Assembly (NCBI GenBank): GCA_946479035.1
Contig: CAMLDW010000032.1
Span: forward strand, 1-23,438
DNA from: an uncultured Chthonomonadaceae bacterium
Lineage (GTDB): Bacteria > Armatimonadota > Fimbriimonadia > Fimbriimonadales > Fimbriimonadaceae
Length of the DNA stretch: 23,438 nt
Reading direction: 5' to 3'
Positions 6,067-13,807 of this stretch are shown piece by piece (within the stretch, counting starts at the first letter, position 1; each line of letters starts with the position of its first letter). Under the pieces are notes generated by a model. That model searched no databases. It saw nothing but the letters and a program-made list of their open reading frames with translations, and was not told where the DNA came from. A program made the position numbers and the translations under genes.

Positions 6067-6677
6067 CGCAGTGCGCGGTACATGAAGAGGACTTCGACTC
6101 CGTTGAAGTCCTCTCTCGACGCCGTAGCGAACCCGTTGCGCTCGTAGAACACCAGGTTCTTCTCTCCGTCGGTCTCGAGCATCACTCCGGCGGCCGTCGA
6201 GTCCTCGCGCGCAACATCGACGACCCTTTCGAGAAGCAGGCGGCCGAAACCCATGCTCTGGTACTCCGGGTCGACTCCCAGCGCGACCAGATAATAGTGC
6301 TTCCGGGGCGGCAGGTGCTTTTCGCGCGTCGCGACGAACTCGTCGAGCCTCTTCGCGCCCTTATCGCCGATGGCCTCGGCTACCGACTTCCACATCCGTT
6401 TCATCGACTCCGGCTCAGTGGGAGTGAAGGTCGTCTTGACGCAGGCCACTGCGACGATCTTATTGTTCCACTCGGCGCCGATCAGCGGCTGGTGCAGCGA
6501 GAGCCGCGCCATGCACGCCGACTTGCACAAAAGCCTCAGCGCAGCGTGCCGGTCTGGCAGCTCGAGCGGCACGAACTGAGCTACGATGGAGTCTGCGGCA
6601 AAGGCGCGAGCGAGCACCTCGGCCGCCTCGTCCACACGGAAGTAGGGAACTTCTATCGGCCTCCAGTCGCGCTGCAC
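6063..6677 (-). CDS. GNAT-family N-acetyltransferase
   Basis: The protein has 204 residues. It transfers an acetyl group from acetyl-CoA to an unknown amine. Motif A is LVALGVDPEYQSMGFGRLLL (130-149), with the pyrophosphate-binding Q140-x-x-G143-x-G145 pattern. Motif B follows with NLVFYERNGF (174-183). There is no signal peptide, so it is cytoplasmic. The start is GTG with CACAAT six nt upstream as a weak -10; an exact start is uncertain. The layout (long insert 85-125 before motif A) resembles GNAT proteins of about 200 residues common in soil bacteria and fungi. The gene converges on the membrane-protein gene and diverges from the SGNH hydrolase gene. Confidence 0.88.
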   Translation of the reverse strand: MQRDWRPIEVPYFRVDEAAEVLARAFAADSIVAQFVPLELPDRHAALRLLCKSACMARLSLHQPLIGAEWNNKIVAVACVKTTFTPTEPESMKRMWKSVAEAIGDKGAKRLDEFVATREKHLPPRKHYYLVALGVDPEYQSMGFGRLLLERVVDVAREDSTAAGVMLETDGEKNLVFYERNGFATASREDFNGVEVLFMYRALR

Positions 6678-6682
6678 CCCCG

Positions 6683-6688
6683 TATTGT
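6683..6688 (+). promoter_or_regulatory. Possible -10 box TATTGT for the SGNH hydrolase gene
   Basis: TATTGT lies 29 nt before the GTG at 6718 and 35 nt before the ATG at 6724, close to the 36-nt spacing at two other leadered genes in this window. It lies in the short gap of a divergent pair. Evidence is weak. Confidence 0.3.
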
Positions 6689-6723
6689 GGCCCGAACGGC
6701 TTTATCGGGGTAAACCTGTGGGG

Positions 6724-7458
6724 ATGTTTGCAGAGGCCGCACTCCTGACCTGTTTCCTCTCCGTCGCACACGGAGCGCAGCAGAACGTCGCCACGACGCC
6801 CGCCGACCGCCTCACCGAGCAATGGTGGAAGGACCGGCACGACGAGAAGCTAGCCGTTACCAGGCAGGGCGGAATCGACGTCGCCTTCCTCGGTGACTCG
6901 ATCACACACGGATGGGAGGGCAGCGGGAAGAAGACCTGGGACTACTATTACGGCAAGCGCAGGGCCGCGAACTTCGGCTTCAGCGGCGACAGGACCGAGC
7001 ACGTGCTGTGGCGCCTCGACCACGGCGAGCTGATCCCTGCACAGCCCAAGGTCGTCGTGATCATGATCGGAACCAACAACATCGGTCACGGCTCCTCGAA
7101 CGCTCAGCAGACCGCGGACGGCGTTGCGGCGATCGTCACCAAGCTCCAGTCGGGGATCAAAGGCGTCAAGGTGCTGCTCCTTGGCATCTTCCCGCGAGGA
7201 ATCGACGCGCAGGACAAAATGCGGCAGGACGTCGCCAAAGCCACGGACCTCTTCAAGGGACTGGCCGACGGCGAAAAGGTCGTGTTCCTCGATATCGGCA
7301 AGTACTTCCTGCGGCCGGGCAGCGAGATGCGCACCACGATGCTGCCCGACCTCCTTCACCCGAACGAGGACGGTTACCGCGTCTGGGGGCACGCGATGGA
7401 GGAGACGCTCGCTAGGATGCTCGGAGAAAAACCAATCCCCCCGCCCGACTGGGAGTGA
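6724..7458 (+). CDS. Secreted SGNH/GDSL hydrolase (PAF-acetylhydrolase-like esterase)
   Basis: The protein has 244 residues from the ATG at 6724. A signal peptide occupies about 1-17 (MFAEAALLTCFLSVAHG). Catalytic blocks are in the expected order: GDSIT with nucleophile S59, GFSGDRTEHVLWRL with oxyanion Gly88, GTNN with Asn118, and DLLHP with the Asp209/His212 pair. This is a compact single-domain ester hydrolase, close to PAF acetylhydrolase-like GDSL proteins; the substrate is unknown. A GTG two codons upstream (6718) has GGGG seven nt before it and is an alternative start; a TTG at 6685 is also open but would spoil the signal peptide. The last 47 nt overlap the end of the convergent Asp-box gene. 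Confidence 0.9.
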   Translation: MFAEAALLTCFLSVAHGAQQNVATTPADRLTEQWWKDRHDEKLAVTRQGGIDVAFLGDSITHGWEGSGKKTWDYYYGKRRAANFGFSGDRTEHVLWRLDHGELIPAQPKVVVIMIGTNNIGHGSSNAQQTADGVAAIVTKLQSGIKGVKVLLLGIFPRGIDAQDKMRQDVAKATDLFKGLADGEKVVFLDIGKYFLRPGSEMRTTMLPDLLHPNEDGYRVWGHAMEETLARMLGEKPIPPPDWE

Positions 7459-8740
7459 CCGGCTTCGGCAGCTTCTTGTGGCCGATGAAGAGGTCGCCGG
7501 AAAAGTCCCAGCCGCCCAGCCGCTCCGGGTTCTGCGTCCAGATCACCCACGCGTTCTCCGCGTCCGCAGCGATTCCGATGAAGTCGAGCGGCGGTCGCTC
7601 CGCGACCCAGGTGCCCGAGACCTGCTCGGACTCGGTGAACGAAGCTGCGCCCGTGGCCCAGGACGAGTAGCGCACCTGCCAGAGCCCGTACCTGCTGTTG
7701 CTGATCTCCTTCTGCCCGGCGCGGTTGTCGACGAATGCCATGTGCACGCGCCCGCTCGGGTCGCTCGCCACCCACGGCAGCGTCTGCACGTAGCGCGCGA
7801 CCGACGAGTCCGTGCTCGCCGTCGAGAAAAACGACCGCATCGCCCTCTTGGTCTCAGCGTCCGATTGGCAGGTCTTTGGATCGGACCAGGTCTTTCCGCC
7901 GTCCGTGCTCAAGCGATAGAAGGCTAGCAGGGGCTTGAGCGTGCGCCCGTCGACTTCGACCGACCCGTAGTCCTGATACACCGCCATCACTGTGTCCTTG
8001 CCGACCGCGACCAGGCTGCCGAGCATCCAGCGCTCCTGCGTGTCGCCGTCGATCGCGTTCGTGCGCGCGATCGTGGTGTGGTTGGCCCATGTGGCCCCGC
8101 CGTCGTCGCTGCTGGCGAACTTGTAAGAGTCGATAGTGTTCTGGTCGCGCGTCGTCGCCCAAGCTGCGTAGATGCGTCCGCCCGTGCCGACTGCTAGATA
8201 TGGGTCGACCGGCAGGCTCCCCTCCGGCTCTTTGTCGATGCGCGTTAGCGTGCGAAAGGTCTTGCCCTGATCCTTGGAGGCCGCGTAGAAGACGCCTTTC
8301 GAAGGTGGCCCACCGATGTAGCCGTCCGAGTAGTTGTATCCCACGTCGCCAGTCACCGGATTGACGATGATCCATTCGCGGTCGAAGGAGCCGGCCAAGA
8401 CTCCGCCACTCTGGATGGACTGCCCGTTGTCGCTGCTCAACATCACCTTCATCCCTTTCACGTTGGGCTGGATGTAGATCACGTAGAGCCTGCCGTCAGG
8501 GCCGACTGCGCTCGTCACGTCGCAGAACGCGTCGGGCAGGTCGTGAGTAACACTAAAGGTCTTGCCGAAGTCGCTGCTGACGTAGAGCTTTGCGGGCTGG
8601 TGGCTCGTAGCGTAGACGTGGCCCTTGCCATCGGTGGAGACGTAGGCTTCGCCGCCGGTGCCGAGCTTCTTGACGTCGTCCCACTGCGCGAACGAGGCAG
8701 CAGGGAAGGCTGCGAGGAGGAGAAAAGCAAGCCGCTTCAT
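7412..8740 (-). CDS. Secreted Asp-box (BNR) beta-propeller, sialidase-superfamily fold
   Basis: The protein has 442 residues with a signal peptide (MKRLAFLLLAAFPAASFA, cleaved about residue 18). Asp-box motifs occur at 55-62 (SSDFGKTF), 102-109, 155-162 (SKDQGKTF), 211-218 and 278-285 (STDGGKTW), giving a probable six-bladed propeller. No FRIP-type arginine motif of true sialidases is seen, so enzymatic activity should not be assumed. It is similar in design to the protein at 16433-17788. TAAACT ends nine nt before the ATG. The C-terminal 15 codons overlap the convergent hydrolase gene. It lies 52 nt downstream of the DUF2330 gene on the same strand. Confidence 0.85.
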   Translation of the reverse strand: MKRLAFLLLAAFPAASFAQWDDVKKLGTGGEAYVSTDGKGHVYATSHQPAKLYVSSDFGKTFSVTHDLPDAFCDVTSAVGPDGRLYVIYIQPNVKGMKVMLSSDNGQSIQSGGVLAGSFDREWIIVNPVTGDVGYNYSDGYIGGPPSKGVFYAASKDQGKTFRTLTRIDKEPEGSLPVDPYLAVGTGGRIYAAWATTRDQNTIDSYKFASSDDGGATWANHTTIARTNAIDGDTQERWMLGSLVAVGKDTVMAVYQDYGSVEVDGRTLKPLLAFYRLSTDGGKTWSDPKTCQSDAETKRAMRSFFSTASTDSSVARYVQTLPWVASDPSGRVHMAFVDNRAGQKEISNSRYGLWQVRYSSWATGAASFTESEQVSGTWVAERPPLDFIGIAADAENAWVIWTQNPERLGGWDFSGDLFIGHKKLPKPVTPSRAGGLVFLRAS

Positions 8741-8749
8741 GGATCTCTC

Positions 8750-8755
8750 AGTTTA
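8750..8755 (-). promoter_or_regulatory. -10-like box TAAACT of an Asp-box propeller gene
   Basis: On the minus strand TAAACT ends nine nt before the ATG at 8740, with GAGAG in between. The paralogous gene starting at 17788 has the same nine-nt spacing. Confidence 0.45.
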
Positions 8756-8792
8756 GACGCCCGACGCCCACTCCCGGGCGCTTCCGCACTGC

Positions 8793-9731
8793 CTACAGGC
8801 CTACTTTCGCGCCCCGCTTCCTGCACAGGAGAAGGTAGACGACGCCGCCGACGACGAAGAGCAGCACGATCAGGACCACCCAGGTCGGCAGGACTGTCAT
8901 GTAGGTCACGAAGTAGAGGTCGTGGTCGTACCCGACCGCGTTCTTGCCGTTCACGAACACTGTCATCGTTGAGCCAGGAGGGACGTCTTCTGGCTTGAGG
9001 CCGAGCGATGTCGCGACGCTTTCAGCCGTTGTAGGAGGCACTGGGCCGGACCATTGTACCTTCGCGTCCCATTCGCCCGCGTTGTCGCGGTACTTTGCGC
9101 GCGCGACGCCGTCCGAGATGAAGTAGAGCGCGAGCGGCCGCACGTGCCCCGCGGGCCAGGTGTCGCTCGGCATCTTGTAGGGGTAGAACGGCACGTCGGT
9201 CTTGAAGCTCACGCGCACGGCCTTCGTCTCTGGCGCGGTCGAGTCTTCAGGTCTGACGAACTTGAGCGCGGCGAAGTACCACTTCATCTTCGCGTAGTGG
9301 TCGAGCCACTCTTGCATCGCAGGGCGGCTGTCATAGCCGTTCTTCGCGAGCCAGTCGAGCATCGACTTGCCGTCGGTCGCCTGCAAGATGCTCACCTCGT
9401 AGTCACCGACCGTGTACTGGTCGAGCAGTTCCGAGCCGGCCGTCTCCCTCGGTATCAGAGCCTCGAGCGCGTAGAACGCCTCGATCTTTGCCTCCGCGAC
9501 CTCTGGCTTCGTCGGCGTGGGCACGATGAAGCCGAAGTCCCGTGCCTCTCCGCCGAACGAGGTCTGGCGCACGAAGTGCTCGATCCCGCTGCCGGCGTCC
9601 CACACGATCACAGCCCGCTCCCGCACCAGGCTCATCGGGTTGCTAGAGGCGAACGCAAGGCAGCAGGTCCAGCCGATGTTGGTGGAGGCGGACACAATCG
9701 CGACGACCGCAAGCGTCCGCAAAGCCCTCAT
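8793..9731 (-). CDS. DUF2330-family membrane-anchored exported protein
   Basis: The protein has 312 residues. A signal peptide lies at about 1-22, immediately followed by a Cys pair (WTCCLAFAS). The block RERAVIVWDAGSGIEHFVRQ and the following FGFIVPTPTKPEV (37-78) are characteristic of DUF2330. The extracytoplasmic domain ends with a C-terminal membrane helix (about 281-304) and a short basic tail CRKRGAKVGL, so it is probably anchored in the cytoplasmic membrane with its bulk outside. The function of the family is unknown. TAGACT ends seven nt before the ATG. It is divergent from the TPR gene and is followed after 52 nt by the Asp-box gene. Confidence 0.85.
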   Translation of the reverse strand: MRALRTLAVVAIVSASTNIGWTCCLAFASSNPMSLVRERAVIVWDAGSGIEHFVRQTSFGGEARDFGFIVPTPTKPEVAEAKIEAFYALEALIPRETAGSELLDQYTVGDYEVSILQATDGKSMLDWLAKNGYDSRPAMQEWLDHYAKMKWYFAALKFVRPEDSTAPETKAVRVSFKTDVPFYPYKMPSDTWPAGHVRPLALYFISDGVARAKYRDNAGEWDAKVQWSGPVPPTTAESVATSLGLKPEDVPPGSTMTVFVNGKNAVGYDHDLYFVTYMTVLPTWVVLIVLLFVVGGVVYLLLCRKRGAKVGL

Positions 9732-9738
9732 GACGCCG

Positions 9739-9744
9739 AGTCTA
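9739..9744 (-). promoter_or_regulatory. -10-like box TAGACT of the DUF2330 gene
   Basis: On the minus strand TAGACT is followed by CGGCGTC and ATG (9731). There is no Shine-Dalgarno, which fits a leaderless transcript. Confidence 0.45.
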
Positions 9745-9768
9745 GCGCAGACCGCTGTGACGGCAGGA

Positions 9769-9774
9769 TAGAAT
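9769..9774 (+). promoter_or_regulatory. -10-like box TAGAAT of the TPR gene
   Basis: TAGAAT ends 36 nt before ATG 9811, leaving room for a leader that contains AGGAGG at about 9797-9802. The 36-nt distance is identical to that at GTG 4768. No clear -35 is seen. Confidence 0.4.
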
Positions 9775-9810
9775 CTCCGACTGAACCCTACAGCTCAGGA
9801 GGACACAACG

Positions 9811-11424
9811 ATGCTGACTGCCACGTTTCTCGCCATCGCGCTGATCGCCCCGGCCCAAGACCAGCCTGTCGAGCCGCTTTTCCAGGGCACGGGCGCCCAC
9901 GCGCGAACCGTTTCGACCCAGAACAGACAGGCGCAGGCCTATTTCAATCAGGGTCTCGCGTTCCTCTTCGCCTTCAACCACGACGAGTCGCTCAAATCGT
10001 TCCGAGAGGCCGCGAAGCTCGACCCCGGCTGCGCGATGGCCTGGTGGGGCATCGCCACTGCCAACGGCCCGCACATCAACAACCCCAGCGTAGACCCCGA
10101 CCATGCCAAGGAGGCGTGGGACGCGCTACAGACCGCTAACAAGGCAAGGGCAACCCAGATCGAGAAGGACCTGGTCGCAGCAGCGATGGTGCGCTTTTCC
10201 GCCAAGCCCGACGCCGACCGCACGCAGCTCGACAAGGCGTACGCCGACGCCATGCGCAAGCTCGCCCTCAAGTACCCGAAGGATGCCGACATCGGCGCGA
10301 TGGCAGCAGAGGCCGCGATGGACCTCCACCCTTGGGACCTGTGGAAGGGCGACGGCAGCCCCCAACCTTGGACTCCTGCGATCAGGAAAGAGCTCGAGCG
10401 CTTGATGAAGATGTCCCCGGACCACCCGATGGCGCTCCACCTTTACATCCACACCGTCGAGGCCTCGCCGCGCCCGCAGGACGCGCTTGCTGCCGCCAAG
10501 AAGCTCTGGCACATGGAGCCCGCGCTCGGACACATGGTCCACATGCCCTCGCACATCTTCGTCCGCACTGGGATGTGGGAGCAGGCGATCCAGGCGAACG
10601 AAGAGGCCATCGCCGCAGACGACGCCTACTTCAAGGTCCATCCGCGCCAAGGCTTCTACCTCTTCTACATGGCGCACAACCACCAGATGCTCGCCTACGC
10701 CGCGATGATGCGCGGGCAGTCCCAGCTCGCCATCGACGGCATGGACCACATGGGCAAGCTCGTGCCAATGGAGGTGCAGGAGATGTTTGCGCCGATCATC
10801 GACGGCTACCTCGCTGCGATCTATGAGGTGCGGATCCGGTTCGGCAAGTGGGACGAGATCCTTTCGCTGCCCGAGCCGAACGCGCACTTCCCAGTAATGC
10901 GCGCGATGCGCCACATGGCGCGATCGGTAGCGTGGGCCGCCAAGGGTGACGCGGCAAACGCACGCTTGGAACAAGCGATGTTCTATGCCTCGCGCACAAA
11001 GGTGCCTGCGGGCTACACGATCGGCAACAATTCCGCGATGACGGTGCTCAAGGTCGCAGAGAACCTTATGAACGCAGAGATCCTGCTCGGGGAGAAGAAG
11101 CTAGAATTGGCGCTCCCGCGCTTCCGCCAGGCCGTCGTCGCAGAAGACCAGGTGAAGTACAACGAGCCGCCGGACTGGCTGCAACCCACCCGCCACGCGC
11201 TTGGTGCGCTTCTCGTGCAGATGGGCAGATACGCTGAGGCGGAGAAGGTCTACCGCGAAGACCTCCGCCGGATCCCGAGCAACGGCTGGTCGCTCTTCGG
11301 CCTTGCCGCGACGCTCCACGGGCTGGGCGAGCACGAAGAGGCGATGAAGACCGACGCGATGTTCAAGTCCGTCTGGTCGAAGGCAGATATGCAGATCGGC
11401 TCGTCCTGCCTGTGCGTGAAGTGA
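9811..11424 (+). CDS. Exported TPR protein with conserved-looking histidine clusters
   Basis: The protein has 537 residues with a signal peptide of about 16 (MLTATFLAIALIAPAQ). TPR helices are visible near 42-75 (YFNQGLAFLF, then SFREAAKLDP), in 250-275 and in 440-515. Between them lie His-rich blocks: HPMALHLYIH (205-214), HMVHMPSH (241-248), H277 and AHNHQM (288-293). Similar blocks occur in a family of ~550-residue TPR proteins from Acidobacteria and relatives; I infer possible metal binding or catalysis but cannot show it. The protein ends CLCVK. The start has a perfect AGGAGG eight nt upstream. It heads a plus-strand run of three genes; the next start is 100 nt downstream. Confidence 0.88.
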   Translation: MLTATFLAIALIAPAQDQPVEPLFQGTGAHARTVSTQNRQAQAYFNQGLAFLFAFNHDESLKSFREAAKLDPGCAMAWWGIATANGPHINNPSVDPDHAKEAWDALQTANKARATQIEKDLVAAAMVRFSAKPDADRTQLDKAYADAMRKLALKYPKDADIGAMAAEAAMDLHPWDLWKGDGSPQPWTPAIRKELERLMKMSPDHPMALHLYIHTVEASPRPQDALAAAKKLWHMEPALGHMVHMPSHIFVRTGMWEQAIQANEEAIAADDAYFKVHPRQGFYLFYMAHNHQMLAYAAMMRGQSQLAIDGMDHMGKLVPMEVQEMFAPIIDGYLAAIYEVRIRFGKWDEILSLPEPNAHFPVMRAMRHMARSVAWAAKGDAANARLEQAMFYASRTKVPAGYTIGNNSAMTVLKVAENLMNAEILLGEKKLELALPRFRQAVVAEDQVKYNEPPDWLQPTRHALGALLVQMGRYAEAEKVYREDLRRIPSNGWSLFGLAATLHGLGEHEEAMKTDAMFKSVWSKADMQIGSSCLCVK

Positions 11425-11429
11425 GGAGC

Positions 11430-11453
11430 GCCCGTTGCTCGCTAGTAGCGGGC
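11430..11453 (+). terminator. Hairpin directly after the TPR gene
   Basis: GCCCGTTGCT and AGTAGCGGGC form a 10-bp stem with two G-U pairs and a 4-nt loop, starting 6 nt after the stop codon. No T run follows on the plus strand, so it may be an mRNA 3'-end stabiliser or a pause site and not an intrinsic terminator. Confidence 0.4.
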
Positions 11454-11524
11454 TGGAAAGCGGCAAGGGCCCGTCCACGCCTTCTGAACCGTGCTCGCAA
11501 TCGGGTAGGTTCGCGGGAGCAGCC

Positions 11525-13738
11525 ATGAAACGCCGTTTCTTTTTCTCTTTCGTCGTCCTCGCGGCGGCGGCCCTGGCCCCTGCCCAGCGCGGGCAAGGGG
11601 GCAACCCTTTCGCCGCGCCAGCCGCTTCGCTCCACTACGCCCCCGACCGACAGTACGACCTGCTCAACGTGTACGTCGAGACGGCGGTGGACTACAAGGA
11701 CCGCAAGATCACGGGCCATGTCGTCAACACGCTCACGACGCTCCGCAACGGGCTCACCGAGCTGAAACTCATGGCTGGCCCGGCGCTGGAGATCACCAAG
11801 GCGACGGTCAACGGCGCGCCCGCCACCTTCCGCCGGGACGGCCGCTCGCTTTACGTCAAGACCGCGGGGTTCAAGCCCGGCGTCAAGGTGGACGTCGCGC
11901 TCGACTACTCCTCCGCCAAGGCCCAAGGCGGCGGCTTCGGCGCAGGCGGCGGTTGGCACTGGGTGCAGCCGCGCCAGGGAGGCAGCAACGGCCCAGGCGC
12001 GTTCGGTGCGAGCAACCTCCCTGACTCCGTGCGTGTCGGCTTCTGGACGCAGGGCGAGACCGAGTCGAACTCCGACTGGGTGCCGACGTGGGACTACCCC
12101 AGCGACCTCGCCACCAGCGAGACCAAGACCACGGTACCGGCCGACTGGACTGTTATCGGCAACGGCTTGCTCGTCTCCAAGACCTTCGACGCAAAGGCCA
12201 AGACCGCGACCTACGACTGGAAGATGACGCTTCCTCACGCCACCTACCTCCTATCGCTTTGCGGCGGGCCGTTCGACGTGAAGAAGGACACCTGGGAAGG
12301 AGTGCAGCTCTGGTACGTCGTCCCCCGCGGCGCAGGGAGGTACATCGACACGACCTATGGGCACACGAAGGACATGCTGACCTTCTATTCGAGCGTGCTC
12401 GGATTCAAGTACGCGTGGCCGAAGTATGCACAGGACGGGATGTTCGACTTCGGCGGCGGGATGGAGAACGTCTCGGCGACGACACTTGGCGAAGGCTCGC
12501 TGACCGAGCCGCGCGACGGCTACTTTACAGCCGACAGCGTCAACTCGCACGAGCTGGGCCACCAGTGGTTCGGTGACACGGTCACTTGCAAGGACTGGGG
12601 CGACATCTACCTCAACGAGAGCTTCGCAACGTTCATGCAGATGATCTACTTCGAGCACAGCCGGGGCTCGGCGTCCTACCAGTGGGAGGTCGAAGACAAT
12701 TCGCAGGGCTATTTCCGCGAGTCCCGCCGGTACAAGCGGCCGCTGAGTACGAAGTTCTACTCTGGCCCTGACGCGATGTTCGACCAGCACACCTACCCCA
12801 AAGGCGGCGTCATCCTCCATACGCTGCGCCGGATGCTCGGCGACGCACCGTTTTTCGGCGGCCTGCAAAGCTATCTCAACAAGTGGCAGCACACGCCGGT
12901 CGAGAGCGCGCAGCTCCGAAGGGCGTTCATCGAGTCGACCGGTGTCAACGTCGAGCCGTTTTGGAAGCAGTGGATCGACAGCCCGGGCCACCCGGTGCTC
13001 GATTACACGTGGGTCTATGAGGACGGAAAGCTGAAACTGACGGTCAAGCAGACGCAGGACACCAGTGACGGAACGCCCGTCTACGACATCCAAAGCAAGA
13101 TCGGCTACGTGGCGCAGGACCAGAGGGTGGCCGGATTCATGACCGCGCCTGTCCACCTGAGCAAGACGGAAGAGACCTTTGAGATCGCGATGCCGTCCAA
13201 GCCTCTCTGCGTCGTGCTCGACCCCGACCACGACTTTTTGCGCGAGATCCCGACCCTCCACTGGGCCAGGGAAGAGCTCCCATATATCCTCGCCCACTCT
13301 CACAACGCGCCGGACCGGTCTGCGGCGATGCTCAAAATGCTCGATAACCCGAGCGACGACGAGATCAGGCGCGTCACCGACGCGCTGCGCGCCGACAACG
13401 ACCCGCGGGCGCTGACCTTCCGATCAGTGGTCCAGCTCGCGAACCTCAAGCGCCCTGAGCTGCGAAGTTTCTGGATGTCGCAACTTGACAACCCGAACTT
13501 GGCGCGGCAGGCGCAGGCGGTGCAGGCGCTCGGGCAGCTCGAGCGAGACCCGGAGACGACTGCGCGGCTCCGCGCGCTGGTGAACGACACGGCGCCGATC
13601 CAGGTCGTGATCAACGCGATCACCGCGCTTGCGGCTTGGGACAAGTCAGCGAACGCAGACGTGATCAAAAAGGCCCAAGGCATCGCTGACCGCCGCGGTC
13701 GCATCAAGCGCGTCGCGGACCAATTGCTCGGTCCTTAG
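11525..13738 (+). CDS. Secreted M1-family zinc aminopeptidase
   Basis: The protein has 737 residues from the ATG at 11525, which has GGGAG five nt upstream; the frame is open back to 11435 but that would bury the signal peptide (MKRRFFFSFVVLAAAALAPA). Zinc ligands are H342 and H346 of HELGH and E365 of LNES, the HExxH-(18)-E pattern. The exopeptidase motif GAMEN appears as GGMEN (311-315). YPKGGVILHTLRRMLG matches the region of the M1 fold that carries the catalytic tyrosine. The last ~100 residues look like HEAT-type helical repeats. A Gly-rich loop (about 135-160) interrupts the N-terminal beta domain. It removes N-terminal residues from peptides, probably in the periplasm or outside, and complements the S9 peptidase at 18869-21121. 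Confidence 0.93.
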   Translation: MKRRFFFSFVVLAAAALAPAQRGQGGNPFAAPAASLHYAPDRQYDLLNVYVETAVDYKDRKITGHVVNTLTTLRNGLTELKLMAGPALEITKATVNGAPATFRRDGRSLYVKTAGFKPGVKVDVALDYSSAKAQGGGFGAGGGWHWVQPRQGGSNGPGAFGASNLPDSVRVGFWTQGETESNSDWVPTWDYPSDLATSETKTTVPADWTVIGNGLLVSKTFDAKAKTATYDWKMTLPHATYLLSLCGGPFDVKKDTWEGVQLWYVVPRGAGRYIDTTYGHTKDMLTFYSSVLGFKYAWPKYAQDGMFDFGGGMENVSATTLGEGSLTEPRDGYFTADSVNSHELGHQWFGDTVTCKDWGDIYLNESFATFMQMIYFEHSRGSASYQWEVEDNSQGYFRESRRYKRPLSTKFYSGPDAMFDQHTYPKGGVILHTLRRMLGDAPFFGGLQSYLNKWQHTPVESAQLRRAFIESTGVNVEPFWKQWIDSPGHPVLDYTWVYEDGKLKLTVKQTQDTSDGTPVYDIQSKIGYVAQDQRVAGFMTAPVHLSKTEETFEIAMPSKPLCVVLDPDHDFLREIPTLHWAREELPYILAHSHNAPDRSAAMLKMLDNPSDDEIRRVTDALRADNDPRALTFRSVVQLANLKRPELRSFWMSQLDNPNLARQAQAVQALGQLERDPETTARLRALVNDTAPIQVVINAITALAAWDKSANADVIKKAQGIADRRGRIKRVADQLLGP

Positions 13739-13746
13739 CTGCGACT

Positions 13747-13785
13747 CCGCTCCGTTCTCTCCCCCTGGGGTAGGGAACGGAGCGG
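13747..13785. promoter_or_regulatory. Long inverted repeat between the aminopeptidase and propeller genes
   Basis: CCGCTCCGTT (13747-13756) and AACGGAGCGG (13776-13785) are perfect complements, and the interior CTCT/AGGG and CCCC/GGGG can extend the stem around one mismatch. There is no T run on either side. It starts 8 nt after the aminopeptidase stop and ends 9 nt before a TATGCT box. It could be a 3'-end hairpin of the upstream mRNA or an operator next to the downstream promoter. Confidence 0.55.
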
Positions 13786-13794
13786 CGATTCAGA

Positions 13795-13800
13795 TATGCT
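13795..13800 (+). promoter_or_regulatory. -10-like box TATGCT deciding the start at 13808
   Basis: TATGCT is followed by seven nt and ATG 13808. The alternative in-frame ATG at 13796 lies inside this box, which argues that the real start is 13808. Confidence 0.45.
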
Positions 13801-13807
13801 TGCTGGC

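Noticed and set aside
8758..8780. CGCCCG/CGGGCG hairpin after the DUF2330 gene
   Set aside because: The stem is only six bp with an 11-nt loop and no T run, expected by chance in GC-rich DNA.
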